Of a DNA stretch of 45,080 bases, positions 1-6,342 are shown in pieces (within the stretch, counting starts at the first letter, position 1; each line of letters begins with the position of its first letter). The stretch comes from a virus, in the IMG/VR virus record IMGVR_UViG_3300033148_003978, positions 1 through 45,080 of that record; one strand, given 5' to 3'. The notes beneath the pieces are model-generated. The model was not told where the DNA came from. It worked only from the letters and a program-made list of their open reading frames with translations, and did no database searches. Made by a program: the position numbers and the translations under genes.

Positions 1-114
1 CAATGGACATCACAACGCTTGTTGCCTGAAATTTTGAATTATGCTATGCAAAACAAATGGAAATGGGACTTAATGTTCTGGCATAAAACCAATTCTTGCC
101 CTGCTCATTTTAAT
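1..114. repeat. Terminal direct repeat, left copy
   Basis: The first 114 bases are identical to 44967-45080. The methyltransferase reading frame runs across the join without a shift, so the window is a circular or circularly permuted molecule with an overlap. A true short terminal repeat is possible, but the ends fall inside a gene, which fits an assembly overlap better. Confidence 0.9.
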
Positions 115-519
115 CATCTAATGGTAGATACTGAATACGGTGTTAGATTGTTTTGTTCAGGGGCATATTTTAACAATACGTTAGATTACAAATACTACCA
201 TAAATACCACATCGATACAGTACAATCCAATAATGGACATCCTACGCCCAAGCCATTGACCTTAATGCAAAAACAAGTATTATTATATAGTCAACCAGGG
301 GATGTCATTCTCGATCCCTTCTGTGGCTCTGGCACAACCTGCGTAGCCGCTAAAATGTTAGGCCGCAACTACATAGGCATAGACATATCAGAGGAATACT
401 GTAAAACGGCGAGGCAAAGGATTAAGGCTGTTGAGACCGGCGTACCAGTAAAAGAACAAAAGGCTGGGCAATTAGCTTTATTTAATGAAAAAGACTTGAC
501 AAATGATAGCAATGTGTAA
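1..519 (+). CDS. DNA methyltransferase, beta class, C-terminal part (gene continues from 44718)
   Basis: This is the C-terminal two thirds of an adenine- or cytosine-N4 DNA methyltransferase cut by the window ends. Joined with 44718-45080 it gives a 255-residue protein. The order is DPPY (motif IV, residues 31-34), a short middle region, a HPTPKP motif (about 163-168) and then the SAM-binding FCGSGTT (190-196). The N-terminal position of motif IV marks the beta class; DPPY rather than SPPY favours N6-adenine. It probably protects phage DNA from host restriction or from the phage's own nucleases. The next gene is an HNH homing-type endonuclease. The target sequence cannot be read from the sequence. 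Confidence 0.9.
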   Translation, partial: QWTSQRLLPEILNYAMQNKWKWDLMFWHKTNSCPAHFNHLMVDTEYGVRLFCSGAYFNNTLDYKYYHKYHIDTVQSNNGHPTPKPLTLMQKQVLLYSQPGDVILDPFCGSGTTCVAAKMLGRNYIGIDISEEYCKTARQRIKAVETGVPVKEQKAGQLALFNEKDLTNDSNV

Positions 520-525
520 TACAAT
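496..525 (+). promoter_or_regulatory. Possible sigma70-type promoter for the HNH-AP2 gene
   Basis: TTGACA at 496-501 and TACAAT at 520-525 are separated by 18 bases, straddling the end of the methyltransferase gene. The predicted transcript begins near 532, in front of a nested inverted repeat (GGGCAG 528-533 with CTGCCC 576-581; GGCGG 554-558 with CCGCC 568-572). Homing endonuclease genes often bring their own promoter, but this one is inside an operon and unproven. Confidence 0.4.
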
Positions 526-616
526 GCGGGCAGATAGGTTTAGCGACCGAAAAGGCGGGCATCTCGACCGCCCTGCTGCCCAAACATTATCGAGAAATAC
601 TACGAGAGGTATTAAA

Positions 617-1114
617 ATGAAACAAATTCCCTTAACACAAGGCAAGTTTGCATTAGTTGACGATGAAGATTTTGAAGAGTTATCGCAATTAAAGTGGCAC
701 GCTACAGAATTAGGCAAAAACTGGTATGCTTTTCATTCTTATAAGCCAGATACAAAATTAAAAGGTAAAAAAGCGTGGACGCAAACCTCTATGCACAGAA
801 TTATTATGAAATTTCCGGTAGGGCTTTATGTTGACCACATTAACGGCAACGGGCTGGATAATCAAAAACTGAATTTAAGGCTTTGTACTCCACACCAAAG
901 CAGCCTTCATCGGCCTAATATGAAAAGAGGTTTTTCAAAATACCGAGGAGTATGTTGGCACAAAAGGAAAAAAAAGTGGCAAGCAGAAATAGGGCACAGG
1001 GGCAAACTCATTTATATCGGGATGTACAAAACTGAAAATGATGCTGCGGCTGCCTACAACATAGAAGCAGAACGGCGATTTGGTGATTATGCTACACTTA
1101 ATGTTCTTGCTTGA
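617..1114 (+). CDS. HNH endonuclease with C-terminal AP2 DNA-binding domain
   Basis: A 165-residue homing-type endonuclease. The HNH core shows H60, D73-H74 and N87 (DHINGNGLDN region), followed by an AP2/ERF-like DNA-binding domain at about 108-160 (YRGV, WQAEI, Y.TE..AA.AYN). HNH-AP2 proteins are typical free-standing phage homing endonucleases. The ATG at 617 is chosen because GAGAGGT lies just upstream and homology-like sequence begins there; an upstream in-frame start at 503 would overlap the methyltransferase. It sits between the methyltransferase and a DUF1353-like gene, at the right end of a block flanked by a 17-bp repeat. Confidence 0.88.
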   Translation: MKQIPLTQGKFALVDDEDFEELSQLKWHATELGKNWYAFHSYKPDTKLKGKKAWTQTSMHRIIMKFPVGLYVDHINGNGLDNQKLNLRLCTPHQSSLHRPNMKRGFSKYRGVCWHKRKKKWQAEIGHRGKLIYIGMYKTENDAAAAYNIEAERRFGDYATLNVLA

Positions 1115-1131
1115 GATGGGATTATTTGAAT
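1115..1131 (+). repeat. 17-bp direct repeat, copy A
   Basis: GATGGGATTATTTGAAT at 1115-1131 is identical to 44082-44098. On the circle the two copies flank about 2.0 kb that holds a small gene, endonuclease VII, the methyltransferase and the HNH-AP2 gene. Copy A starts at the very end of the HNH-AP2 gene. Confidence 0.8.
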
Positions 1132-1142
1132 AAGGAGCTAAA

Positions 1143-1637
1143 ATGAAATACTCAAAAGTAAAAACATACAAATACAAGCTGGAGGCCAACTACCTTCGAG
1201 AAACGGGTATAACAGGCTATGATTTTTCAACCCGATATTATACAATGCTCGATGATGGTACATTCCTTGTGAAATACGGCTACGCTTGGGATGGTTCGAG
1301 CATACCACACAAGGGATTATTGCGGATTTTGAGTTTCTGGACGTATGACGCCGACAGATATTGCAAAGAAGCCAGCTTGCTACACGATGCACTATGCCAA
1401 GCGATGCGGGAGGGGCAATTGGGCAAGGAATGGAAGGTCATTGCCGACCAACTTTATGAGAAAATGTGTATTGAAGGCCGAAAGGCCAAGACGAAGAATA
1501 TCACACCCCAAAAGCTAAAGAAAATAAGAAAATGGGCAGAACGGAGATACTGGGCACTTCGAGAATTTGGCGATAAGGGCGTTGAGCCGGAGAAGCAGCC
1601 GAGGAATAAAATTTATGATACGGGAGTAAAAGAATGA
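1143..1637 (+). CDS. DUF1353-like phage protein
   Basis: 164 residues. A YAWDGSSIP segment (about 41-49) followed by ASLLHDALCQAM (about 78-89) matches the pattern of the DUF1353 family (G.xWDGxSIP ... HD), found in many phages near lysis or head genes and with no settled function. The conserved Asp and His-Asp could form a metal or catalytic site. The C-terminus is basic and helical. AAGGAGCTAAA precedes the ATG. It is the last clear gene of the rightward early operon before the terminator at 1718. Confidence 0.75.
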   Translation: MKYSKVKTYKYKLEANYLRETGITGYDFSTRYYTMLDDGTFLVKYGYAWDGSSIPHKGLLRILSFWTYDADRYCKEASLLHDALCQAMREGQLGKEWKVIADQLYEKMCIEGRKAKTKNITPQKLKKIRKWAERRYWALREFGDKGVEPEKQPRNKIYDTGVKE

Positions 1638-1717
1638 ATAAAGAGGCGTACAAAATAACAGCGTTGAATACTTTGATGATGCAAAAACCAAAATTGCTAT
1701 GCGGTGTGCATCGAAGC

Positions 1718-1746
1718 AGAGGCTTAACCTTCAGCCTCTTTTTTTG
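1718..1746 (+). terminator. Rho-independent terminator of the rightward early operon
   Basis: AGAGGCT (1718-1724) pairs with AGCCTCT (1733-1739) around an 8-base loop and is followed at once by a run of seven T. It ends rightward transcription coming through the methyltransferase, HNH-AP2 and DUF1353-like genes. The same bases encode the last codons and stop of the convergent small gene on the minus strand. Confidence 0.8.
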
Positions 1747-1867
1747 CCCATTCTGTCAGAATTAGTATAACTTCAATCTCTAACAATATTTCGTCCCGTT
1801 CCCTGGCCTTGCCTGTCTGGCCGTACTCGCGGCGCAGGCGGTTGATTATGCGTTTACTATTAGTCAT
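1724..1867 (-). CDS. Small protein, 47 aa, last gene of the leftward operon
   Basis: ATG at 1867 reads MTNSKRIINR..., a 47-residue charged helical protein ending WAKKEAEG at the TAA at 1724-1726. AAAGGT lies about nine bases upstream, and the start overlaps the stop of the preceding gene as ATGA, a pattern used by the whole leftward operon. Function unknown. Its final five codons lie inside the hairpin of the rightward terminator. Confidence 0.65.
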   Translation of the reverse strand: MTNSKRIINRLRREYGQTGKARERDEILLEIEVILILTEWAKKEAEG

Positions 1868-2022
1868 TTTCTAATACCTTTCTGACTTGTTGGTTTAGCT
1901 TTTTTGTTGCTCTGCCATTCACAAAATCTACCACCGCAAACACCGTCAATCGAGCAATACAATATACCATTTTTGGTTTTCCGGCCATATTTGCAGGTTT
2001 TATATGTTTTTTGTTTTTTCAT
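1864..2022 (-). CDS. Small four-cysteine protein, 52 aa
   Basis: Starts at the ATG at 2022 (MKKQKTYKTC...), with four cysteines at positions 10, 23, 29 and 34 that could bind one zinc ion. It is basic at both ends. The start overlaps the stop of the upstream gene (ATGA at 2019-2022), and its own stop overlaps the next start (1864-1867), so translation is probably coupled. Function unknown; a small nucleic-acid or host-factor binding protein is possible. Confidence 0.7.
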   Translation of the reverse strand: MKKQKTYKTCKYGRKTKNGILYCSIDGVCGGRFCEWQSNKKAKPTSQKGIRK

Positions 2023-2258
2023 ATACTTCCCCCCTTTTTCTTTGCTTTCTTTTTTGCTCTGCGTTCTGCGGCTAATTCAGCTTTAACCGCAGCCATATAA
2101 CAACCGTCGGTTGTTAGGCTATACCATTTACGACAGCCCTTCGCCCTAAAGCTGATAACATTCGGGGGTGATAGTTTGACGACAACCTCCCGTGACTTGC
2201 CAGCCTCACGCACAAAGCCATAGCTTATTCGGCTGACTGATTTGAGTAAGTTTGTCAT
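2019..2258 (-). CDS. Small basic protein, 79 aa
   Basis: Begins MTNLLKSVSRISYGFVRE and ends in a Lys/Arg/Ala-rich tail (about 62-76). The middle segment (VVVKLSPPNVISFRAKG, WYSLTTDGCY) reads as beta strands, so a compact nucleic-acid-binding fold is possible. A GAGGTG motif sits upstream of the start. ATGA overlap with the next gene. No family recognised. Confidence 0.75.
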   Translation of the reverse strand: MTNLLKSVSRISYGFVREAGKSREVVVKLSPPNVISFRAKGCRKWYSLTTDGCYMAAVKAELAAERRAKKKAKKKGGSI

Positions 2259-2370
2259 TTTTGCACCTCACTTTCTCACTTTCATTAAAGTAATTATTGT
2301 TTAAGCCTGCCTCTGGGAGTCGAACCCAATCCACTGCTTTTATAGCGGCCGCTGTGTCTGCGAAGGCCAT
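2206..2370 (-). CDS. Possible small protein, 54 aa
   Basis: An open frame from ATG at 2370 (MAFADTAAAIKAVDWVRLPE...) has plausible composition and would fill the only gap (2259-2417) in this packed operon, overlapping the next gene by about 50 bases. No good ribosome binding site is visible. Part of the same DNA looks like a tRNA T-arm, probably by chance. Uncertain. Confidence 0.3.
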   Translation of the reverse strand: MAFADTAAAIKAVDWVRLPEAGLNNNYFNESEKVRCKNDKLTQISQPNKLWLCA

Positions 2371-2417
2371 AAAAACAGTAATACCATTTTTTTGCCTAAA
2401 ACAATTAAACTTGAAAG

Positions 2418-2627
2418 TTAGCCCTCGGTTAAAATCCAGTCGATTGTGCCTTTGATTACACTAATTAAATTTTGTGCAGCCTGTTCAGTTTCAACAGCAG
2501 CAAAAAAACAATGCCTCTCTACCTCGCCGCTGCCTGCGCTAACTACCCAGCCGCTTTCGTCTTGGGTATAATAAAGCGAATTTTTGAACAAAAAAGCATT
2601 ACCCTTGATTTTTTCTACAAGTTCCAT
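2418..2627 (-). CDS. Hypothetical protein, 69 aa
   Basis: MELVEKIKGNAFLFKN...; a mix of predicted strands (LYYTQDE, WVVSAG, HCFFAAV) and a C-terminal helix (TEQAAQNLISVIKGTIDWI). AAGGGATGG lies upstream of the ATG. Acidic overall. Same leftward early operon; function unknown, and position suggests an early host-takeover protein. Confidence 0.75.
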   Translation of the reverse strand: MELVEKIKGNAFLFKNSLYYTQDESGWVVSAGSGEVERHCFFAAVETEQAAQNLISVIKGTIDWILTEG

Positions 2628-2663
2628 TTTCCATCCCTTTCAATTAAAGTAATTAACCTATGG

Positions 2664-2864
2664 CTAATCGAAAATAACATCTGTTGCTTCGTCTGTTTGC
2701 AAGGCATCGACAAAATCATTAAACCCGCAATTATAGGCAATCTCATCGCATCGCTTTAGCACTACACTTGCATCTGGCAGTGTTGAAGTTAGATTTTCCA
2801 AGCCTAAATCATCGAGATAATCATTGTACATCTGTCTTGCTTTTTCCTCTGTAATCTCATCCAT
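2664..2864 (-). CDS. Hypothetical acidic protein, 66 aa
   Basis: MDEITEEKARQMYNDYLDD...; strongly acidic and helical, with two cysteines (about 39 and 46). TTAGGAGTGATATT in front of the ATG gives a strong ribosome binding site. Size, charge and early position resemble small phage inhibitors of host enzymes, but nothing specific supports that. Confidence 0.75.
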   Translation of the reverse strand: MDEITEEKARQMYNDYLDDLGLENLTSTLPDASVVLKRCDEIAYNCGFNDFVDALQTDEATDVIFD

Positions 2865-2887
2865 AATATCACTCCTAAAAATAAGGG

Positions 2888-3082
2888 TTATTTGTTTGAC
2901 ATAAAGCCTTTTTCGATATCTGGCTGAAAATCGGCATAACAGCCAATAATCAGTTCCCCGATATATTTACTGCTGGTCAATTCGATTGTGTACATTGTTA
3001 TAGAATATGTAGTTGTGTCAATGGCTGTAATAATACCACGTCCGATTTTATGGATAACTTTATCACCGATTTTATGTGTCAT
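2888..3082 (-). CDS. Hypothetical small beta protein, 64 aa; first gene of the leftward operon
   Basis: MTHKIGDKVIHKIGRGIITAID... alternates hydrophobic and charged residues as in a small beta barrel (G-D-K-V-x-H-x-x-G-R-G resembles KOW/CarD-like or SH3-like folds). GAGGTGATAAA precedes the ATG. First gene after the structured leader, about 115 bases from the predicted transcription start. Confidence 0.75.
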   Translation of the reverse strand: MTHKIGDKVIHKIGRGIITAIDTTTYSITMYTIELTSSKYIGELIIGCYADFQPDIEKGFMSNK

Positions 3083-3101
3083 TTTATCACCTCAAATAAT
3101 A

Positions 3102-3197
3102 AGACCGCCGGCCCACAAACGATACCACATCGGAGGGCAGACCGGCGGCCTGAAGGATTTTAATATTCTGATTATTGTGGTATCGTTTCATAATTCT
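3102..3197 (-). promoter_or_regulatory. Structured leader RNA of the leftward operon (interleaved helices)
   Basis: Read leftward, AAACGATACCACA (3188-3176) pairs perfectly with TGTGGTATCGTTT (3129-3117), and GGCCGCCGGTC (3150-3140) pairs with GGCCGGCGGTC (3112-3102), allowing G-U pairs. The strands are ordered A-B-A'-B', so the helices form a pseudoknot or exclude each other. The 3' strand is followed by TTATTATTTG, which is U-rich. The element fills the space between the promoter at 3204-3231 and the first gene. A relative with the same topology lies at 34042-34139. Confidence 0.65.
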
Positions 3198-3203
3198 ATT
3201 GAA

Positions 3204-3231
3204 AGTATAACATATCTATCGGCCAAGTCAA
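3204..3231 (-). promoter_or_regulatory. Leftward early promoter
   Basis: On the minus strand, TTGACT (3231-3226) is followed after 16 bases by TATACT (3209-3204), a near-consensus sigma70-type promoter. Transcription should start around 3197 and read the structured leader and six or seven small genes. Host RNA polymerase is implied, since no phage RNA polymerase gene is visible. Confidence 0.75.
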
Positions 3232-3409
3232 GAAAAATCTTGAGCCTATTTTCTAACTACAGCGACAACAAAGACTTATAAGCGAAAAAACTTTGAAAAT
3301 AATTTATAGTCGGCAGTGATGAGTGGGTTGTGCCGATTCAGGTCTTGAATAGGCCATTTTCCTGATATCGGGAAAAAGGTAAAAAAACTTATATTTTAAT
3401 AAAAAAAGT
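3232..3409. other. Divergent intergenic region with inverted repeats
   Basis: About 180 AT-rich bases lie between the leftward and rightward promoters, with no gene. TCGGCA (3310-3315) and TGCCGA (3331-3336) form an inverted repeat, and the near-palindrome CCTGATATCGGG lies close to 3361-3372. These could be binding sites for a regulator, for example the HTH protein encoded just downstream; no direct proof. Confidence 0.4.
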
Positions 3410-3438
3410 TTGACAAAATAGCAGAATAGTGCTAAAAT
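3410..3438 (+). promoter_or_regulatory. Rightward (late operon) promoter
   Basis: TTGACA at 3410-3415, a 17-base spacer and TAAAAT at 3433-3438 make a nearly ideal sigma70-type promoter. It points at the HTH gene at 3496 and, beyond it, the terminase and virion genes up to 33906. Confidence 0.8.
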
Positions 3439-3495
3439 TGGTTACATTCTTGCTTATATATAGAAGGACGTTTTTTTATAAATAAAGGCCGTATA

Positions 3496-3744
3496 ATGGA
3501 TTGTACAGAGCTTTTAGCCGACAATGGCATAGACAAGCGAATACAAGCGATTTTTACACACTATTGCAACGGTTTAACGCATGCTGAAATCGGTAAAAAG
3601 TTGGATATCAGCCGCGTAGCTGTTACCAAAAGACTAAAAAGGTTTCGGCAGCGTTACCCGGCAATAACGCCAAGTTTTGAGGCTACAGGCAGAATGACCA
3701 GGTACAGCGAAAGTATGGACGGCGACGTTGTATGCAAATTCTAA
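3496..3744 (+). CDS. Helix-turn-helix DNA-binding protein
   Basis: 82 residues. Residues about 29-50 (THAEIGKKLDISRVAVTKRLKR) read as a helix-turn-helix of the sigma-r4/LuxR-like kind (A-E-I-G...L-x-I-S..AV..RL). It is the first gene behind the late promoter and directly upstream of the terminase pair. It may be a late regulator acting on the palindromes upstream, or an extra terminase-associated DNA-binding protein. Confidence 0.7.
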   Translation: MDCTELLADNGIDKRIQAIFTHYCNGLTHAEIGKKLDISRVAVTKRLKRFRQRYPAITPSFEATGRMTRYSESMDGDVVCKF

Positions 3745-3823
3745 CAAACAGGGCTTTTGGCGCAAAAACAGTGAGTAAGGGGCTACTGCTTGCGATTTAA
3801 GCCTCTAAAATTATGTGTGAGAT

Positions 3824-4234
3824 ATGGGCAAGATAACAAAACAAGCCGGAAACAAGCCGCTAAAGAGCGCAATGTATGAGCGGTTCGTGCAAGAGTACCT
3901 AAAAAAGCCAAACGCGGCACAGGCAGCAATCCGAGCAGGGTATAGTAAAAATGGTGCTAACGCGAAGGGGAGCCAATTGTTAGCAATTGTAAGCATCAGA
4001 GAACGGGTGGCGTACCTACAAGCCCAAATAGCCGAAAAAGTAGGAGTTGAAGTTCACGCAATAACGGCAGAGTTTAAGAAGTTAGCTTTCAGCCGTGTAT
4101 CCAAGCATTTGAGCAATAAGAACAAAATCTCAGCCCTTGAGAATTTGGGCAAGCATATCGGCTACTATGAGAAAGATAATGCACAAAAAAAGGATAACCT
4201 TGCTGACTTTTTGAAGGCGCTTAAAGATGAGTAA
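3824..4234 (+). CDS. terS: Terminase small subunit
   Basis: 136 residues. The N-terminal RFVQEYLKKPNAAQAAIRAGYS segment (about 21-42) is the hallmark DNA-binding helix-turn-helix of the Terminase_2 family, followed by an oligomerisation-type helical region. It recognises phage DNA and loads the large subunit for packaging. The stop overlaps the start of the large subunit gene. No clear ribosome binding site precedes the ATG at 3824. Confidence 0.9.
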   Translation: MGKITKQAGNKPLKSAMYERFVQEYLKKPNAAQAAIRAGYSKNGANAKGSQLLAIVSIRERVAYLQAQIAEKVGVEVHAITAEFKKLAFSRVSKHLSNKNKISALENLGKHIGYYEKDNAQKKDNLADFLKALKDE

Positions 4235-5690
4235 AGCGCAAGCACGGGCGTTTATAGCTAGATACAAGCCTGACCCTATAGGCTTCGCTTGTGATGTTCT
4301 CGATACTAAGCGCGAGCACGTATGGCCCAAAATGACCGAGATGGCCGAATCGGTGCGGGATTACCAGCGTACGTGTGTTTTTGCGGGCCACGGCGTTTCA
4401 AAAACTTATACTTTGGCTCGATTGGCTCTTTGGTTTTTATATACTCATATACCGTCTACAGTTATAACTACAGCCCCTATCTTTGACCAGGTCGAGAAAT
4501 TACTATGGAAAGAGATACACACCGCCCATAATCAGGCCAAAATCCCGCTTGGCGGTAAAATGACAAAGACCCAGCTCGATGTCGACCCTGGCGAGAAGTG
4601 GTTTGCTTATGGCTTTAGCACGAAGGCTGATACTGTAACGGGCGAAGCAACGCGTATGCAGGGCTATCACAACAAGCACGCCTTAATCATTTTTGACGAA
4701 GCGGCGGGCATACCAGAGGCCATTTGGAAGGCTTCAGACCATTTATTAACGGACGAAAACTGTAAAATGGTAGCTGTGGGCAATCCCACAAGCTCAAGCG
4801 GCTCATTTGCCGACTGTGAGGACGATGAGGCGTGGCATTTTGTGCGGGTGAGTGTGAAAGATACGCCGAATTTTAAGACTGGCCGGCAAATTATTCCCGA
4901 AATATCTGGCCGGTCTTATGAGTCGATGATAAGAAGGAAATATGGTGAGGAATCCATTGAATATGGTGTGCGCGTGGAGGGCAAAAAGCCCGAGTATACG
5001 CAAGGTACGTATTTAGGCCAGTGGTTAAGCAGGATTGAGACTGCTGGTCAGGTAGGTTTTATATCACATGAGCCAACTGCTAAAGTGCACACGGTGTGGG
5101 ATTATGGGAATGTTTATAACGCTATATGGTTTGTGCAATTTTTAAAGGAACAAATCCATTTAATAGACTTTTACTTTGATGGTGAGGGGCTTGGATTACC
5201 GAAATATGCGGAAATCCTAAAGCATAAGCCCTATATTTACGGAAACCACTATGCCCCGCCGGATGTTTGGGGTTCTAACGCTAAAAGCGGGCAGACCGGG
5301 GAATACACGGCAGACGTTGCGAGGCGATTAGGCATTGATTTTCAGCGGATTGAGTCTGTTTCTGTTAACGATCGCATAGAGGCTGCACGTGGTATAATCC
5401 CGAAATGTTGGTTCTCTCAAGCCGCAATGGAGGGCTTTAACGGCCTTAAAAACTGGCGACAGCGTAAGAACGAGGCTTTAAGTACTACGGACAAGCCAGT
5501 CTATTTTAAGGAGGCTGTGAAGGATTGGACTCGGCACGTTGGCGATGCTTTTAGTCATTTAGCGGTGGTGTACCGTTATTTGCCGATAGATACTGAGGTT
5601 TTAGGCGAGGTAGCTACTATATTACCTCCGAGTGGCAAAAGTCCTTACGATGACCACGTCTTGACTCGTGGTATGAGGATGACGGTATAA
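4227..5690 (+). CDS. terL: Terminase large subunit (packaging ATPase-nuclease)
   Basis: 487 residues. Walker A is GHGVSKT (54-60), Walker B is ALIIFDE with the catalytic Glu (152-158), and the coupling motif is near VGNPTSSSG (184-192). The nuclease half starts near VWDYG (290-294), with a later acidic site in the DAFSHL segment. It powers DNA translocation into the prohead through the portal and cuts concatemers. It overlaps terS by eight bases. The length is typical. Confidence 0.95.
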   Translation: MSKAQARAFIARYKPDPIGFACDVLDTKREHVWPKMTEMAESVRDYQRTCVFAGHGVSKTYTLARLALWFLYTHIPSTVITTAPIFDQVEKLLWKEIHTAHNQAKIPLGGKMTKTQLDVDPGEKWFAYGFSTKADTVTGEATRMQGYHNKHALIIFDEAAGIPEAIWKASDHLLTDENCKMVAVGNPTSSSGSFADCEDDEAWHFVRVSVKDTPNFKTGRQIIPEISGRSYESMIRRKYGEESIEYGVRVEGKKPEYTQGTYLGQWLSRIETAGQVGFISHEPTAKVHTVWDYGNVYNAIWFVQFLKEQIHLIDFYFDGEGLGLPKYAEILKHKPYIYGNHYAPPDVWGSNAKSGQTGEYTADVARRLGIDFQRIESVSVNDRIEAARGIIPKCWFSQAAMEGFNGLKNWRQRKNEALSTTDKPVYFKEAVKDWTRHVGDAFSHLAVVYRYLPIDTEVLGEVATILPPSGKSPYDDHVLTRGMRMTV

Positions 5691-5741
5691 GCGATTAAGA
5701 CAAAACACACATACACAAGGGATAGCAATAAAGGTGTAACT

Positions 5742-5954
5742 ATGCCATTAACAGGGCAAGCTAAGACAGATTACCAGCGAGATTATATGCGTAATCGCAG
5801 GTCTAACGCCAAACCTGTTAGACCTGCCGATAATGTTAGACCCCAAGCGGTAGAGACTGTTAGACCCAAAGTTAAGACCCAAAGCTATAATCCGATGGAG
5901 GTCGGTTATGTACCGCCGATAAAACAAGGAGGCCAAAATGACCGAGAGCGATGA
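5742..5954 (+). CDS. Small basic protein with VRP repeats, 70 aa
   Basis: MPLTGQAKTDYQRDYMRN..., a start pattern (YQRxYMRxRR) seen in small phage proteins beside terminase genes. It contains four VRP tripeptides spaced 7-10 residues apart (about 26-44). Basic and probably largely disordered apart from an N-terminal helix, so DNA or RNA contact is likely. AAAGGTG upstream. The next gene begins inside its 3' end. Confidence 0.65.
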   Translation: MPLTGQAKTDYQRDYMRNRRSNAKPVRPADNVRPQAVETVRPKVKTQSYNPMEVGYVPPIKQGGQNDRER

Positions 5955-6201
5955 CCCAGTAACAATAGGTTTAGGCATTGGTTCAGCCTTTTTGACTAAG
6001 AAGCTAACCGCTGGTAAAGCTGGCGAGATGCCTTCGCTGGAGGCTGGAGTACCCAAAAAGACGGCAGAGCCTTTGAGCCAGTTATCCGAAGCGGCTAAAA
6101 AGAACAGGCGTTTAGCTGCCTCATTCTTAACGAAGGAATGGTCAAAACCAAAGTTAGGCGCTGCCCAGATGACAGGCGGGGCTAATGTATTAGGATTATG
6201 A
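5938..6201 (+). CDS. Hypothetical protein upstream of portal, 87 aa
   Basis: Starts at ATG 5938 with a strong ACAAGGAGGCCAAA site, overlapping the previous gene by 17 bases. An N-terminal glycine-rich hydrophobic patch (TIGLGIGSAFLTKKL) is followed by a helical, Lys/Ala-rich region. No family recognised; position suggests a head accessory protein. Confidence 0.65.
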   Translation: MTESDDPVTIGLGIGSAFLTKKLTAGKAGEMPSLEAGVPKKTAEPLSQLSEAAKKNRRLAASFLTKEWSKPKLGAAQMTGGANVLGL

Positions 6202-6210
6202 AAGGATAAA

Positions 6211-6333
6211 ATGAGCAGAGGACTTCTTAAAAAAATTGAGGGGGTGGAGTTTGAGGTTGGAATGATAGTAGGCGGGATTTGGACTTTATCGTCCATAGTT
6301 TTCTTTTTACTGTTATATGTATTGGTAAATTAA
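6211..6333 (+). CDS. Small single-pass membrane protein, 40 aa
   Basis: ATG at 6211, preceded by AAAGGATAAA, reads MSRGLLKKIEG... followed by one long hydrophobic segment (about 15-39) that ends at the stop. One of several tiny membrane proteins in this genome; a holin-like role is possible but not shown. Confidence 0.6.
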   Translation: MSRGLLKKIEGVEFEVGMIVGGIWTLSSIVFFLLLYVLVN

Positions 6334-6342
6334 GAGGTGCTA

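Noticed and set aside
528-581. Nested inverted repeat after the methyltransferase as a third member of the early leader RNA family or as a terminator
   Set aside because: The helices are nested rather than interleaved, the shared GGCCGC/GCGGTC helix is missing, and no T run follows the stem.
1634-1765. A 43-codon frame (MNKEAYKITALNTLMM...) coupled by ATGA to the DUF1353-like gene
   Set aside because: The rightward terminator at 1718-1746 lies inside it, so most transcripts would lack its end, and it is antisense to a better supported small gene.
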